Positions 55,686 to 64,000 of a stretch of 64,000 bases of DNA are shown in pieces; the first letter of the stretch is position 1, and each line of letters starts with the position of its first letter. Location of the stretch: contig NZ_SPJX01000029.1 of the NCBI RefSeq assembly GCF_004458765.1, forward strand, positions 64,623 through 128,622, read 5' to 3'. Origin of the DNA: Microvirga pakistanensis. Lineage in GTDB: Bacteria > Pseudomonadota > Alphaproteobacteria > Rhizobiales > Beijerinckiaceae. The position numbers were made by a program, and so were the translations under genes. The notes beneath the pieces were generated by a model, which saw only the letters and a program-made list of their open reading frames with translations, searched no databases and was not told the DNA's origin.

Positions 55686-56863
55686 GCGCGCCCACTCTCA
55701 ATTTCAGCCGAGCAGAATATGCCGAGCGCCTCGCCAAAACCCGCAGGGGGATGGAGAAAGGCGGGATCGACCTCCTGATCGTCACCGATCCGTCCAACAT
55801 GCATTGGCTGACAGGCTACGACGGCTGGTCGTTCTACGTGCATCAATGCGTCCTGGTGCCGCCGGAGGGCGAGCCGATCTGGTTCGGCCGCGGGCAGGAT
55901 GCCAACGGCGCGAAGCGCACCGCCTATCTCGCCCACGACAACATCATCGGCTACCCGGATCACTACGTTCAGTCGAAGGAACGCCACCCGATGGACTTTC
56001 TGTCGGGCATCATCGAGGAGCGCGGCTGGGGCAAGGGCGTCATCGCGGTCGAGATGGACAACTACTATTTCTCCGCCGCCGCCTACCTGTCGCTGGTCAG
56101 GCACCTGCCGAATGCCACGTTCAAGGATGCACTGTCGCTCGTGAACTGGCAGCGCGCCGTCAAGAGCCCGACGGAAATCGAATACATGAAAGTGGCGGGC
56201 CGCATCGTCGAGGCCATGCACCGGCGCATCGTCGAGACGGTCGAGCCCGGCATGCGCAAGAACGACCTCGTGGCCGAGATCTACGATGCGGGCCTTCGCG
56301 GCGTCGATGGCTACGGCGGCGACTACGCGGCCATCGTGCCGCTCCTGCCTTCGGGCGAAGAGGCGTCCGCGCCCCATCTCACCTGGGACGACAGGCCTAT
56401 GCGCAGCGGCGAGGGCACATTCTTCGAGATCGCGGGCTGCTACAAGCGCTATCACTGCCCGCTCTCGCGCACCGTCTTCCTGGGCAAGCCCACGCAGGCG
56501 TTTCTCGATGCCGAGAAGGCCGTGCTGGAGGGCATGGAGGAAGGTCTCGCGGCGGCCAGGCCCGGCAATGTCTGCGAGGACATCGCCAACGCGTTCTTTG
56601 CCGTTCTCAAGCGATACGGCATCGTGAAGGACAACCGCACCGGCTATCCCATCGGCCTGAGCTATCCGCCGGACTGGGGCGAGCGCACGATGAGCCTGCG
56701 CCCCGGCGACCGAACCGAGCTCAAGCCCGGCATGACGTTCCACTTCATGACGGGGCTGTGGCTCGAGAACATGGGCCTGGAGATCACCGAGAGCATCCTC
56801 ATCACCGAGACGGGAGTCGAGTGCCTCTCGAACGTGCCGCGCCAGCTCTTCGTGAAGCCATGA
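55682..56863 (+). CDS. doeA: Ectoine hydrolase
   Basis: A 393-residue M24-family (aminopeptidase P/creatinase fold) enzyme, DoeA (EutD in Sinorhizobium), which opens the ectoine ring to N-alpha-acetyl-2,4-diaminobutyrate. Typical stretches are DPSNMHWLTGYDGWSFYVHQCVLV, RGVDGYGGDYAAIVPLLPSGEEASAPHLTW and IGLSYPPDWGERTMSL. The GTG start at 55682 follows a GGAGG site and overlaps the eutC stop. Length agrees with Halomonas DoeA (399). Confidence 0.94.
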   Translation: MSAPTLNFSRAEYAERLAKTRRGMEKGGIDLLIVTDPSNMHWLTGYDGWSFYVHQCVLVPPEGEPIWFGRGQDANGAKRTAYLAHDNIIGYPDHYVQSKERHPMDFLSGIIEERGWGKGVIAVEMDNYYFSAAAYLSLVRHLPNATFKDALSLVNWQRAVKSPTEIEYMKVAGRIVEAMHRRIVETVEPGMRKNDLVAEIYDAGLRGVDGYGGDYAAIVPLLPSGEEASAPHLTWDDRPMRSGEGTFFEIAGCYKRYHCPLSRTVFLGKPTQAFLDAEKAVLEGMEEGLAAARPGNVCEDIANAFFAVLKRYGIVKDNRTGYPIGLSYPPDWGERTMSLRPGDRTELKPGMTFHFMTGLWLENMGLEITESILITETGVECLSNVPRQLFVKP

Positions 56864-57891
56864 ACGTCATGACGCCTCTTCAGCGCCCCTCCCCAATCAG
56901 CGCCAGCATCGATTTCGATGCGGATGGGGTGCAGCACGGCTTCCTGCGCCTGCCCTACAGCCGCGACGACTCGGCTTGGGGCTCAGTGATGATCCCGATC
57001 ACCGTTGTCAAGCGCGGCGACGGACCGACCGCGCTTCTCACCGGCGGTAATCACGGCGACGAATACGAAGGTCCCGTGGCTCTCTTCGACCTTGCCCGCA
57101 GGCTCCGGGCGGATGCAGTGCAAGGACGCGTCATCATCGTGCCGGCCATGAACTACCCGGCCTTTCGTGCGGGCACCCGAACATCGCCCATCGATCGCGG
57201 AAACCTCAATCGAAGCTTCCCCGGACGTCCGGACGGCACGGTGACGGAGAAGATCGCCGATTACTTCCAACGCACGCTGCTGCCGCTCGCGGACATTGTG
57301 CTCGACTTCCACTCGGGCGGACGCACCCTCGACTTCCTGCCCTATGCGGCAGCACATGAGCTGCCCGACAAAGAGCAGGAAAAACGCTGCTTCGATGCCG
57401 TCGCGGCTTTTTCGGCACCCTATTCGATGCGGATGATCGAGATCGACGCCGTCGGCATGTACGACACGGCAGCTGAAGCGATGGGCAAGGTGTTCGTGAC
57501 CACGGAACTGTCAGGCGGTGGCACGTCCTCCGCCAGGACGGTCGGCATCGCCAAGCGCGGCGTCATGAACGTGCTCAAGCACGCGGGCATCGTCGCAGGC
57601 GTGCCGGAAACCAGCCCGACGCGCTGGCTCGACATGCCCTCCAGCGATTGCTTCCGCTTCGCGGAGGATGACGGCCTCGTCGAGTCCTGCGTCGATCTCG
57701 GCGACGTGGTGCACGTGGGCGACGTGATTGCCCGCATTCATCCTGTCGGACGAACCGGACAGGCGCCCGCCGAATATCGGGCGGCCCTCGACGGCGTTCT
57801 CGCAGCCCGGCATTTCCCCGGGCTCATCAAGACAGGCGACTGCCTCGCGGTGGTCGCAACTGTGGAGGAGAAAACTGAATCAGAGAACTGA
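56860..57891 (+). CDS. doeB: N-alpha-acetyl-L-2,4-diaminobutyrate deacetylase
   Basis: A 343-residue zinc hydrolase of the AstE/AspA (M14-like) family, DoeB (EutE). Zinc ligands are His65 and Glu68 in GGNHGDEYEG and His151 in DFHSGG. It removes the acetyl group to give L-2,4-diaminobutyrate, the next ectoine breakdown step and an EnuR inducer. The ATG at 56860 overlaps the doeA stop; an ATG nine bases later is the alternative start. Confidence 0.93.
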   Translation: MNVMTPLQRPSPISASIDFDADGVQHGFLRLPYSRDDSAWGSVMIPITVVKRGDGPTALLTGGNHGDEYEGPVALFDLARRLRADAVQGRVIIVPAMNYPAFRAGTRTSPIDRGNLNRSFPGRPDGTVTEKIADYFQRTLLPLADIVLDFHSGGRTLDFLPYAAAHELPDKEQEKRCFDAVAAFSAPYSMRMIEIDAVGMYDTAAEAMGKVFVTTELSGGGTSSARTVGIAKRGVMNVLKHAGIVAGVPETSPTRWLDMPSSDCFRFAEDDGLVESCVDLGDVVHVGDVIARIHPVGRTGQAPAEYRAALDGVLAARHFPGLIKTGDCLAVVATVEEKTESEN

Positions 57892-57920
57892 ATCAGACGC
57901 CGCCAGCGACAACGCTGCAA

Positions 57921-57935
57921 GCCGGGTTAACCGGC
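57921..57935 (+). promoter_or_regulatory. Short hairpin before ehuB
   Basis: GCCGG-GTTAA-CCGGC in the 78-base gap between doeB and ehuB. It may protect the mRNA of the highly needed binding protein or be a protein-binding site. Confidence 0.35.
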
Positions 57936-57969
57936 ACGCGGTTCTTACAACACCAGAGGAGAAGACCTG

Positions 57970-58821
57970 ATGAAGACCATGATCCGTTACGGCGTCGCCG
58001 CTCTCGCTCTCGCGGCCGGGCTCGGGAGCGCGCAGGCGCTCACCCTTGAAGAGGTGAAGAGCGCCGGCTACATCCAGGGCGCCACGGCCAACGAGGTGCC
58101 CTACGGCTACATGAAGGAGGACGGCACCGCTGCGGGCATCGGCCCCGACGTGGCGATCGCGGTGCTCAAGCGCATGGGCGTCAACGAGGTGAACTGGACG
58201 GTGACGCCGTTCGGCACCCTCATTCCCGGCCTGAAGGCCCGCCGCTTTGCCTTCGCGGCCGCCGAGCAGAACATCTCGGCCGAGCGCTGCAAGCAGGTGA
58301 CCTTCACGGAGCCGAACTCCAGCTACGGCGAAGGCCTTCTGGTGAAGAAGGGCAATCCGAAGAAGCTGACGACCTATGCCGACATCGCCAAGGATCCGTC
58401 CCTCAAGGTGGCGGTCGTCTCCGGTGCCAACAACATCGACTTCCTGCGCGCCGTCGGCGTGAAGGACAGCCAGATCGTCATCATCCAGGCCAATGCCGAC
58501 GCGCCCGCGACCGTGCAATCCCGCGTGGACGCCTATGCGGCGACGGAGCTCACCGTGTCAAAGCTCGCCGAAGGCAGCCAGAACCTCGAGCAGGTGCGTC
58601 CGTTCACGGACCCGGTGGTCGAAGGCAAGCCGGTGCGCAATTACGGTGGCTTCGCCTTCCGCCCCGAGGACAAGGAACTCCGCGACGCCTTCAATAAGGA
58701 GCTCGTCGCGTTTCGCCAGACCGAGGAGTACCAGAAGATCCTCACGTCCTACGGCCTGAGCCCCGAGAGCATCAAGGCGGCGGCCGCCAAGAACGTGGCC
58801 GATCTCTGCGCCGGAAAGTAA
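57970..58821 (+). CDS. ehuB: Ectoine/hydroxyectoine-binding protein EhuB
   Basis: A 283-residue family 3 periplasmic binding protein. Signal peptide IRYGVAALALAAGLGSAQA; the mature part has GYIQGATANEVPYGYMKEDGTAAGIGPDVAIAVLKRMGV, AAEQNISAERCKQVTFTEP and YGEGLLVKKGNPKKL, all as in Sinorhizobium EhuB, where the ligand is caged by aromatic and acidic side chains. A GAGGAG site precedes the ATG. First gene of the ehuBCDA transporter. Confidence 0.93.
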   Translation: MKTMIRYGVAALALAAGLGSAQALTLEEVKSAGYIQGATANEVPYGYMKEDGTAAGIGPDVAIAVLKRMGVNEVNWTVTPFGTLIPGLKARRFAFAAAEQNISAERCKQVTFTEPNSSYGEGLLVKKGNPKKLTTYADIAKDPSLKVAVVSGANNIDFLRAVGVKDSQIVIIQANADAPATVQSRVDAYAATELTVSKLAEGSQNLEQVRPFTDPVVEGKPVRNYGGFAFRPEDKELRDAFNKELVAFRQTEEYQKILTSYGLSPESIKAAAAKNVADLCAGK

Positions 58822-58896
58822 TCCGCGCATCGCTCGAACCATCCGGCCGGGGCACGCCCGCCCCGGCCGGATGAACGCCCGTCAGGAGTTCCGACG

Positions 58897-59562
58897 ATGA
58901 CTTGGATGCAATATCTGCCCCCCCTGCTGAAGGGCGCGCAGGTGACGGTGATGATCTCGCTGTCCTCGATCGCCATCGGGGCGATCCTGGCATTCGCCGC
59001 CGGCATTGCACGCACTTCGAGCAACCCGATCCTGTCGGGCATCGCCTTCGTCTATATCGTGCTGTTTCGCGGCACGCCGCTTCTCGTCCAGCTGTTCTGG
59101 TTCTACTACGCGCTGCCCCTGATCGGGATCTCGTTCGATCCGATCACCACGGGCATTATGACGCTGTCGCTTCTCACCGGCGCGTTCGGCGCCGAGGTGG
59201 TGCGCGGAGCGCTGCTCGCGGTGCCCCACACCCAGCTCGAGGCGGCGCGGGCGCTCAATTTCAGCAAGAGCTACACGCTCTGGCATATTTCGATGCCCCA
59301 GGCCGTCATCGAGATGATGCCGGCCTTCGGCAACCTCGCCATCCAGAACCTCAAGGACACGGCCCTGGTCTCGCTGATCTCCATCGCCGACCTGACCTTC
59401 CAGGCGCAGTCGATGCGCAACATCACGCTGGACAGCGCCACGGTCTACACCCTGACGCTGCTCGGCTACTTCATCATCGCGCTGTGCATCATGCTGATCG
59501 TGCGCTTCATCGAGATGAAGCTGAGACGCGGACCCGCTTTTCCCCGGAGCGCCCATTCATGA
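58897..59562 (+). CDS. ehuC: Ectoine ABC importer permease EhuC
   Basis: A 221-residue HisM/HisQ-type permease with about five membrane segments. The family motif IVLFRGTPLLVQLFWFYYALP and the EAA loop HTQLEAARALNFSKSYTLWHISMPQAV are clear. It overlaps ehuD by four bases (ATGA). Confidence 0.92.
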   Translation: MTWMQYLPPLLKGAQVTVMISLSSIAIGAILAFAAGIARTSSNPILSGIAFVYIVLFRGTPLLVQLFWFYYALPLIGISFDPITTGIMTLSLLTGAFGAEVVRGALLAVPHTQLEAARALNFSKSYTLWHISMPQAVIEMMPAFGNLAIQNLKDTALVSLISIADLTFQAQSMRNITLDSATVYTLTLLGYFIIALCIMLIVRFIEMKLRRGPAFPRSAHS

Positions 59563-60251
59563 TGTACGGTTACGCCTGGGACACCACGACGCCGCTGACC
59601 TTCGCGATCTCCATTCTGCCGATCCTCGGCATCGGCCTCTTGGTGACCCTCCAGGCGGCGGCGGTCGGCTATGCGATCGCCCTCGTTCTCGGCCTGGTGC
59701 TGGCGCTCCTGCGCCGCAGCCGGTTCAAGGTCGTCTCCTGGACGGTGGCGGGCTTCACCGAGTTCGTGCGCGACACGCCGCTCCTGGTGCAGCTCTTCTT
59801 CCTCTATTACGTCCTGCCCGATTTCGGGATCGTGCTGCCGGCCTTCATGACCGGAGCGCTGGCGCTTGGGCTGCAATACTCCGCCTATACGTCCGAGGTC
59901 TATCGCGGCGGCATCGAGGCGGTGCCGCGCGGCCAGTGGGAGGCCGCGACGGCGCTCAACATGACGCGCCTCCAGACCTACCGCGACATCGTCGTGCCGC
60001 AGATGATCCCGCGCATCGTGCCGGCGCTCGGGAACTATCTCGTGTCGATGCTGAAGGAGACGCCGGTTCTCTCCGTCGTGACGGTGCTCGACATGCTGGG
60101 TCTCGCCAACATGATCGGCGAGCGGACCTTCGAGTATCTCGTGCCGCTTTCAATGGTCGGCCTGATCTTCCTTCCGATGACTCTCATCTGCTCGGCCCTC
60201 ATCTACGCGATCGAGAGGGCCCTGCCCAAAAGTGGGATTCCGCTGCGATGA
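59559..60251 (+). CDS. ehuD: Ectoine ABC importer permease EhuD
   Basis: A 230-residue HisM/HisQ-type permease. It shows FVRDTPLLVQLFFLYYVLPDFGIVLP and an EAA loop RGQWEAATALNMTRLQTYRDIVVPQM. Starts with two ATG codons overlapping the ehuC stop and ends in an ATGA overlap with ehuA. Confidence 0.93.
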   Translation: MMYGYAWDTTTPLTFAISILPILGIGLLVTLQAAAVGYAIALVLGLVLALLRRSRFKVVSWTVAGFTEFVRDTPLLVQLFFLYYVLPDFGIVLPAFMTGALALGLQYSAYTSEVYRGGIEAVPRGQWEAATALNMTRLQTYRDIVVPQMIPRIVPALGNYLVSMLKETPVLSVVTVLDMLGLANMIGERTFEYLVPLSMVGLIFLPMTLICSALIYAIERALPKSGIPLR

Positions 60252-61051
60252 ACCCGATTATCCGCTTTGAGAACGTCACGAAGCGCTTCGGTGCGCTCAC
60301 CGTGCTCGACAATTTCAACTTCGAGGTCCGGCGCGGCGAGAAGGTGACCCTGATCGGCCCGTCGGGATCCGGGAAGTCCACCGTCCTGCGCATCTTGATG
60401 ACGCTGGAGCCTTTCCAGGAGGGTCTCCTGGAGATCGACGGGATAAGCTACCACGAGCCCGGTGGCCGCGGTCCTTTCAAGGCGAGTGAAACGCACCTTC
60501 ACAAGATCCGCAGCAATGTTGGCATGGTGTTTCAGAGCTTCAATCTGTTCCCGCACATGACCGTACTGCGCAATGTGGTTGAGGCTCCAGTCGCTGTCCT
60601 AAAGATGAATCGGGGGGAGGCGGAAAGCCGCGCCACTGAACTTCTGCGCATGGTTGGGCTCTCCGACAAGAAGGATCACTTCCCGAGCCAGCTCTCCGGC
60701 GGCCAGCAGCAGCGCGTGGCGATCGCCCGCGCGCTCGCCATGCGTCCGCGCGTGCTCCTGTTCGACGAACCGACCTCCGCGCTCGACCCGCAACTCGTCG
60801 GCGAGGTTCTTGGCGTCATTCGCGATCTCGCGCACGAGCACGACCTGACGATGCTACTCGTCACGCACGAGATGCGCTTTGCCCGGGAGGTATCGGACCG
60901 GGTCTGCTTCTTCGACAGGGGCCGCATCGTCGAGCAGGACGAACCGGAGCGCTTCTTCAGTAACCCGCAGCAGCCCCGGACTCGGGAATTTCTGAGCTCC
61001 ATTCTGGGCGAGCAGGAGCAAATGCGAGAAAGTCTCCGCTGCGCCCAGTAA
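60248..61051 (+). CDS. ehuA: Ectoine ABC importer ATPase EhuA
   Basis: A 267-residue polar-amino-acid-type ATPase: Walker A GPSGSGKST, Q-loop FQSFNLFPHMTVL, signature LSGGQQQRVAIARAL, Walker B LLFDEPTSALDPQ and switch VTHEM. The insertion EPGGRGPFKASETHLHKIR after the first strands is common in EhuA. In Sinorhizobium ehuA stands first; here it is last of the four. Confidence 0.93.
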   Translation: MNPIIRFENVTKRFGALTVLDNFNFEVRRGEKVTLIGPSGSGKSTVLRILMTLEPFQEGLLEIDGISYHEPGGRGPFKASETHLHKIRSNVGMVFQSFNLFPHMTVLRNVVEAPVAVLKMNRGEAESRATELLRMVGLSDKKDHFPSQLSGGQQQRVAIARALAMRPRVLLFDEPTSALDPQLVGEVLGVIRDLAHEHDLTMLLVTHEMRFAREVSDRVCFFDRGRIVEQDEPERFFSNPQQPRTREFLSSILGEQEQMRESLRCAQ

Positions 61052-61054
61052 AAA

Positions 61055-61100
61055 CCGAGACATTCTCTGCCCGTCCCTCGAAGAACCGACATTGTCTCGG
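61055..61100 (+). repeat. Spaced inverted repeat between ehuA and doeC
   Basis: CCGAGACA (61055-61062) and TGTCTCGG (61093-61100) are perfect 8-base arms 30 bases apart in the 98-base gap before doeC. They could mark a binding site or a loose stem-loop after ehuA. Confidence 0.4.
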
Positions 61101-61149
61101 CCTCGGAGGCGGTAGCCTTCCCTCGATCATCTTCCGAGGAGGACGACGC

Positions 61150-62661
61150 ATGAACGCAATGACAGAGACCACCGCTCCCATACCTGTCAACAGGGATATC
61201 CACCCGGCGCTGAGCCGCCTTCGGGATCCCAGCCTGCTCCGTGAAATGGCCTATATCGACGGGCGCTGGGTGGCGGCTTCGGGCGATACCCGCTTCGAGG
61301 TCAACGATCCGGCGACGGGCCTGAACGTCGCCCGCGTGTCGCGCCTCGGCTCGGATGAGGCGCGACAGGCCGTCGATGCCGCCGCCCGTGCGTTCCCCAC
61401 ATGGAAGGCCCTGCTGCCGCAGGAGCGGGCCGCACGCCTGCGTGCCTGGCATGCGCTCATTCTGGAGGCCCTCGATGATCTCGCCCTGATCATGACCCTC
61501 GAACAGGGAAAGCCTCTTGCTGAATCGAGGGGCGAAATCGCCTATGCCGCCTCGTTCGTGGAATGGTATGCCGAAGAGGCCAAGCGCCTGAACGTGGAGA
61601 GCGTCACGAGTCACCTGCCTGGCGCCGAGATGCTGGTGCGCCGCGAGGCCCTCGGCGTGGCGGCGCTGCTCACGCCGTGGAACTTCCCGTCGGCCATGCT
61701 GACCCGCAAGGCGGCGGCCGCGCTCGCCGCAGGCTGCACGGTGGTGGCCCACCCCTCCTCCTACACGCCTCTCTCCGCGCTCGCGCTGGCGGAGCTCGCC
61801 GAACGGGCGGGCTTGCCGCGCGGCGTCTTCAACATCGTGACGGGCGATGCCGAACCCATCGCCAACCGCTTCTGCGATGACGAGCGCGTGCGTGTCGTCA
61901 GCTTCACGGGCTCGACGGAGATCGGGCGAAAGATTGCGGCACGCTGCGCGTCCACCATGAAGCGCCTCGTGATGGAGCTGGGCGGCCACGCCCCGCTAAT
62001 CGTGTTCGACGATGTCAGTCTCGATAAGGCGGTCGCGATCGCCATGGCGGCGAAGTTCGCAACATCCGGGCAGGACTGCCTTGCCGCCAACCGCATCTAT
62101 GTCCAGCGCGGGATCTACCAGGCGTTCTGCGAAGCCTTCGGCCGGCGCATCGCTGGGCTGAAGGTTGGACCAGGCCTGGAGGTCGACGCGGAGATCGGCC
62201 CGCTCATGCATGCCAACGCCGTAACCAAGGCACAGGCGCAGGTGGCAGACGCCCTCGCCCATGGCGCCCGCCGCCTCACGGCGGACGATGATGCTCCGGG
62301 ACCGCACTTCGTGACGCCGACCCTGCTGGCGGACGTGCCGGATGACGCGCTCATCATGCGCGAGGAGACCTTCGCGCCGATCGCCGCCGTGACGCCGTTC
62401 GACACCGAGGATGAGGTGGTGGCGCGGGCGAACGCGATAGAGTATGGCCTTGTTGCTTATGTGGCCACCGAAAACGGCGCGCGCGCCCTGCGGCTCTGCC
62501 GGGCCCTCGAGTACGGAATGGTGGCGATCAACCGTGTGAAGATCACCGGCGCTCCGATTCCGTTCGGCGGCATAAAACAGTCGGGCCTCGGTCGCGAGGG
62601 ATCGCGCCACGGCCTCGAAGCCTTCACCGACCTGAAATACCTTTGCATCGACGTACAATGA
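61150..62661 (+). CDS. doeC: Aspartate-semialdehyde dehydrogenase of ectoine degradation (DoeC)
   Basis: A 503-residue NAD(P)-dependent aldehyde dehydrogenase. Catalytic Cys310 is in TSGQDCLAANR and the general base Glu276 in MELGGHAPL; NFPSAM and GSTEIG line the cofactor site. It resembles succinate-semialdehyde dehydrogenases, and in ectoine clusters (doeC, ssd) it oxidises L-aspartate-semialdehyde to aspartate. GAGGAGG stands before the ATG. doeD follows 13 bases later. Confidence 0.9.
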   Translation: MNAMTETTAPIPVNRDIHPALSRLRDPSLLREMAYIDGRWVAASGDTRFEVNDPATGLNVARVSRLGSDEARQAVDAAARAFPTWKALLPQERAARLRAWHALILEALDDLALIMTLEQGKPLAESRGEIAYAASFVEWYAEEAKRLNVESVTSHLPGAEMLVRREALGVAALLTPWNFPSAMLTRKAAAALAAGCTVVAHPSSYTPLSALALAELAERAGLPRGVFNIVTGDAEPIANRFCDDERVRVVSFTGSTEIGRKIAARCASTMKRLVMELGGHAPLIVFDDVSLDKAVAIAMAAKFATSGQDCLAANRIYVQRGIYQAFCEAFGRRIAGLKVGPGLEVDAEIGPLMHANAVTKAQAQVADALAHGARRLTADDDAPGPHFVTPTLLADVPDDALIMREETFAPIAAVTPFDTEDEVVARANAIEYGLVAYVATENGARALRLCRALEYGMVAINRVKITGAPIPFGGIKQSGLGREGSRHGLEAFTDLKYLCIDVQ

Positions 62662-62674
62662 TCCGGAGCCAGAC

Positions 62675-64000
62675 ATGCTGAACGAAGCGAACAACCTCGA
62701 TAACCAACTCGACGCCTGGGACCGGGATCACTTCTTTCATCCCTCCACCCACATGGCCCAGCATGCGCGCGGAGAAACGCCCAACCGCATCATTACTGGC
62801 GGCGAGGGCGTCTACATCGTTGACCGTCACGGAAAGCGCAGTCTCGATGCCTTTGCGGGCCTCTATTGCGTGAATGTCGGCTACGGCCGCACCAAGATTA
62901 CGGACGCCATCGCTGCACAGGCCGCCGCCCTACCCTATTACCATGCTTATGTCGGCCACGGCTCCGAACCGTCAATCCGTCTGGCGAAGATGATCATCGA
63001 CCGCGCGCCGAAAGGCATGAGCCGCGTGTTCTTCGGCCTCTCCGGCTCGGACGCCAACGAGACAAATATCAAGCTCGTCTGGTACATGAACAATGTGCTG
63101 GGACGGCCAGAGAAGAAGAAGATCATCTCGCGCTGGCGCGGCTACCACGGCTCCGGTCTGATGAGCGGCAGCCTGACGGGCCTGGCCGCCTTCCACAATC
63201 TGTTTGACCTGCCGCGCGCGCCGATACTGCACACGGAAGCCCCCTACTACTTCCGCCGCCCTGACCGCGCCATGAGCGAGGAGCAGTTCTCGCAATTCTG
63301 CGCCGACAAGCTCGAGGAGATGATCCAGGCCGAGGGCCCGGAAACGATCGCGGCCTTCATCGGCGAGCCGGTGCTCGGCACAGGCGGCATCGTGCCCCCA
63401 CCGAAGGGCTACTGGGAGAAGATCCAGGCCGTTCTTGAAAAGTATGACATCCTGCTCATCGCGGACGAGGTTATTACCGGCTTCGGACGCCTCGGCACCA
63501 TGTTTGGCTCCGATCACTACGGAATTAAGCCGGACCTCATCACCATTGCCAAAGGCCTGACCTCAGCTTACGCGCCGCTCTCCGGGGTGATCGTGTCCGA
63601 GAAGGTCTGGCGCGTGCTGGAGCAGGGATCCGACACCTACGGCGCTATCGGCCACGGCTGGACCTACTCGTCTCATCCGCTCTGCGCCGCAGCCGGCGTG
63701 GCCAATCTCGAAGTCGTCGACGAACTTGATATCGTCAACAATGCCCGCGAGGTCGGCGCTTATTTCATCAAGGCGTTGAAAGACTCCGTCCTCGCCAACC
63801 GCTTCGTCGGCGAGGTGCGCGGCGAAGGCTTGATGGCCGCCATCGAGTTCGTGCGCGACCGCGACGACCGTGTGTTCTTCGATGCCTCCGAGAAGGTTGG
63901 CCCGCGTATCACGGCAGCCCTGCTTGAGCGGGGCGTCATCGGTCGCGCCATGCCGCAGGGCGACATCCTCGGCTTTGCTCCGCCGCTCTGCCTGACGCGG
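62675..64000 (+). CDS. doeD: Diaminobutyrate aminotransferase DoeD (cut by window end)
   Basis: The first 442 residues of a class III aminotransferase. PLP lysine is Lys293 in TIAKGLTSAYAPLSG, preceded by LIADEVITGFGRLG; FFGLSGSDANETNIKL holds the phosphate-binding part. In ectoine degradation DoeD (also called atf) removes the gamma-amino group of 2,4-diaminobutyrate to give aspartate-semialdehyde, which DoeC oxidises. The gene is open at the window end; about 15-25 residues are probably missing. Confidence 0.92.
   Translation, partial: MLNEANNLDNQLDAWDRDHFFHPSTHMAQHARGETPNRIITGGEGVYIVDRHGKRSLDAFAGLYCVNVGYGRTKITDAIAAQAAALPYYHAYVGHGSEPSIRLAKMIIDRAPKGMSRVFFGLSGSDANETNIKLVWYMNNVLGRPEKKKIISRWRGYHGSGLMSGSLTGLAAFHNLFDLPRAPILHTEAPYYFRRPDRAMSEEQFSQFCADKLEEMIQAEGPETIAAFIGEPVLGTGGIVPPPKGYWEKIQAVLEKYDILLIADEVITGFGRLGTMFGSDHYGIKPDLITIAKGLTSAYAPLSGVIVSEKVWRVLEQGSDTYGAIGHGWTYSSHPLCAAAGVANLEVVDELDIVNNAREVGAYFIKALKDSVLANRFVGEVRGEGLMAAIEFVRDRDDRVFFDASEKVGPRITAALLERGVIGRAMPQGDILGFAPPLCLTR

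Noticed and set aside
55615..56859. Long frame upstream of and in phase with doeB
   Set aside because: This part is an out-of-frame reading of doeA; only the section from 56860 is the real deacetylase.

Overview
The window reads as chromosome or large replicon of a GC-rich alphaproteobacterium. The rhizobial-type rhamnose genes, the Sinorhizobium-style ehu/eut ectoine locus, the DUF1127 protein and the many ABC importers for plant- and soil-derived solutes point to the Hyphomicrobiales. A Microvirga/Methylobacteriaceae-like host is my best guess, but it is an inference and no rRNA or housekeeping marker is present to confirm it. I saw no rRNA or tRNA gene, no CRISPR array and no intact insertion sequence.

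Layout. 1-2.0 kb: end of a rhamnose uptake and catabolism operon (rhaQ end, rhaM, rhaK). 2.7-7.1 kb: nrdAB ribonucleotide reductase on the minus strand behind a cobalamin riboswitch; the small subunit has Phe at the radical-tyrosine position, as in class Ic (Mn/Fe) enzymes. 7.2-15.2 kb: a minus-strand operon with AmiC- and AmiR-like regulators, a peptide-type ABC importer and a formamidase/acetamidase, preceded by a strong intrinsic terminator just upstream of the first gene, as expected for ANTAR antitermination. 15.3-24.5 kb: accessory region with a broken amino-acid-binding protein gene, an AraC regulator, three secreted low-complexity proteins, a RES/Xre toxin-antitoxin pair, a solitary minD and a lone cytochrome c.

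25.2-36.9 kb: a sugar or polyol unit. A seven-gene minus-strand operon (permease, binding protein, ATPase, permease, SorC regulator, class I fructose bisphosphatase, RpiB isomerase) is divergent from a fused dihydroxyacetone-kinase-family enzyme and a transketolase. The enzyme set fits breakdown of a tetrulose or dihydroxyacetone-like substrate into the pentose phosphate pathway. 37-43 kb: small proteins, a Crp/Fnr regulator, a serine hydrolase, a diguanylate cyclase and gene remnants. 43.5-50.5 kb: a LysR regulator divergent from a double-domain cyclase-family hydrolase and a sugar-type ABC importer; this block lies between two direct copies of a ~92 bp repeat and its base composition looks lower in GC.

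51.4-64.0 kb: a nearly complete ectoine uptake and degradation cluster: asnC divergent from enuR, then eutB-eutC-doeA-doeB, ehuBCDA, doeC and doeD (cut by the window end). A 30 bp palindrome containing a perfect TATAAT lies upstream of eutB and is a good candidate for the regulated promoter. eutA, present in the Sinorhizobium locus, is not seen here.
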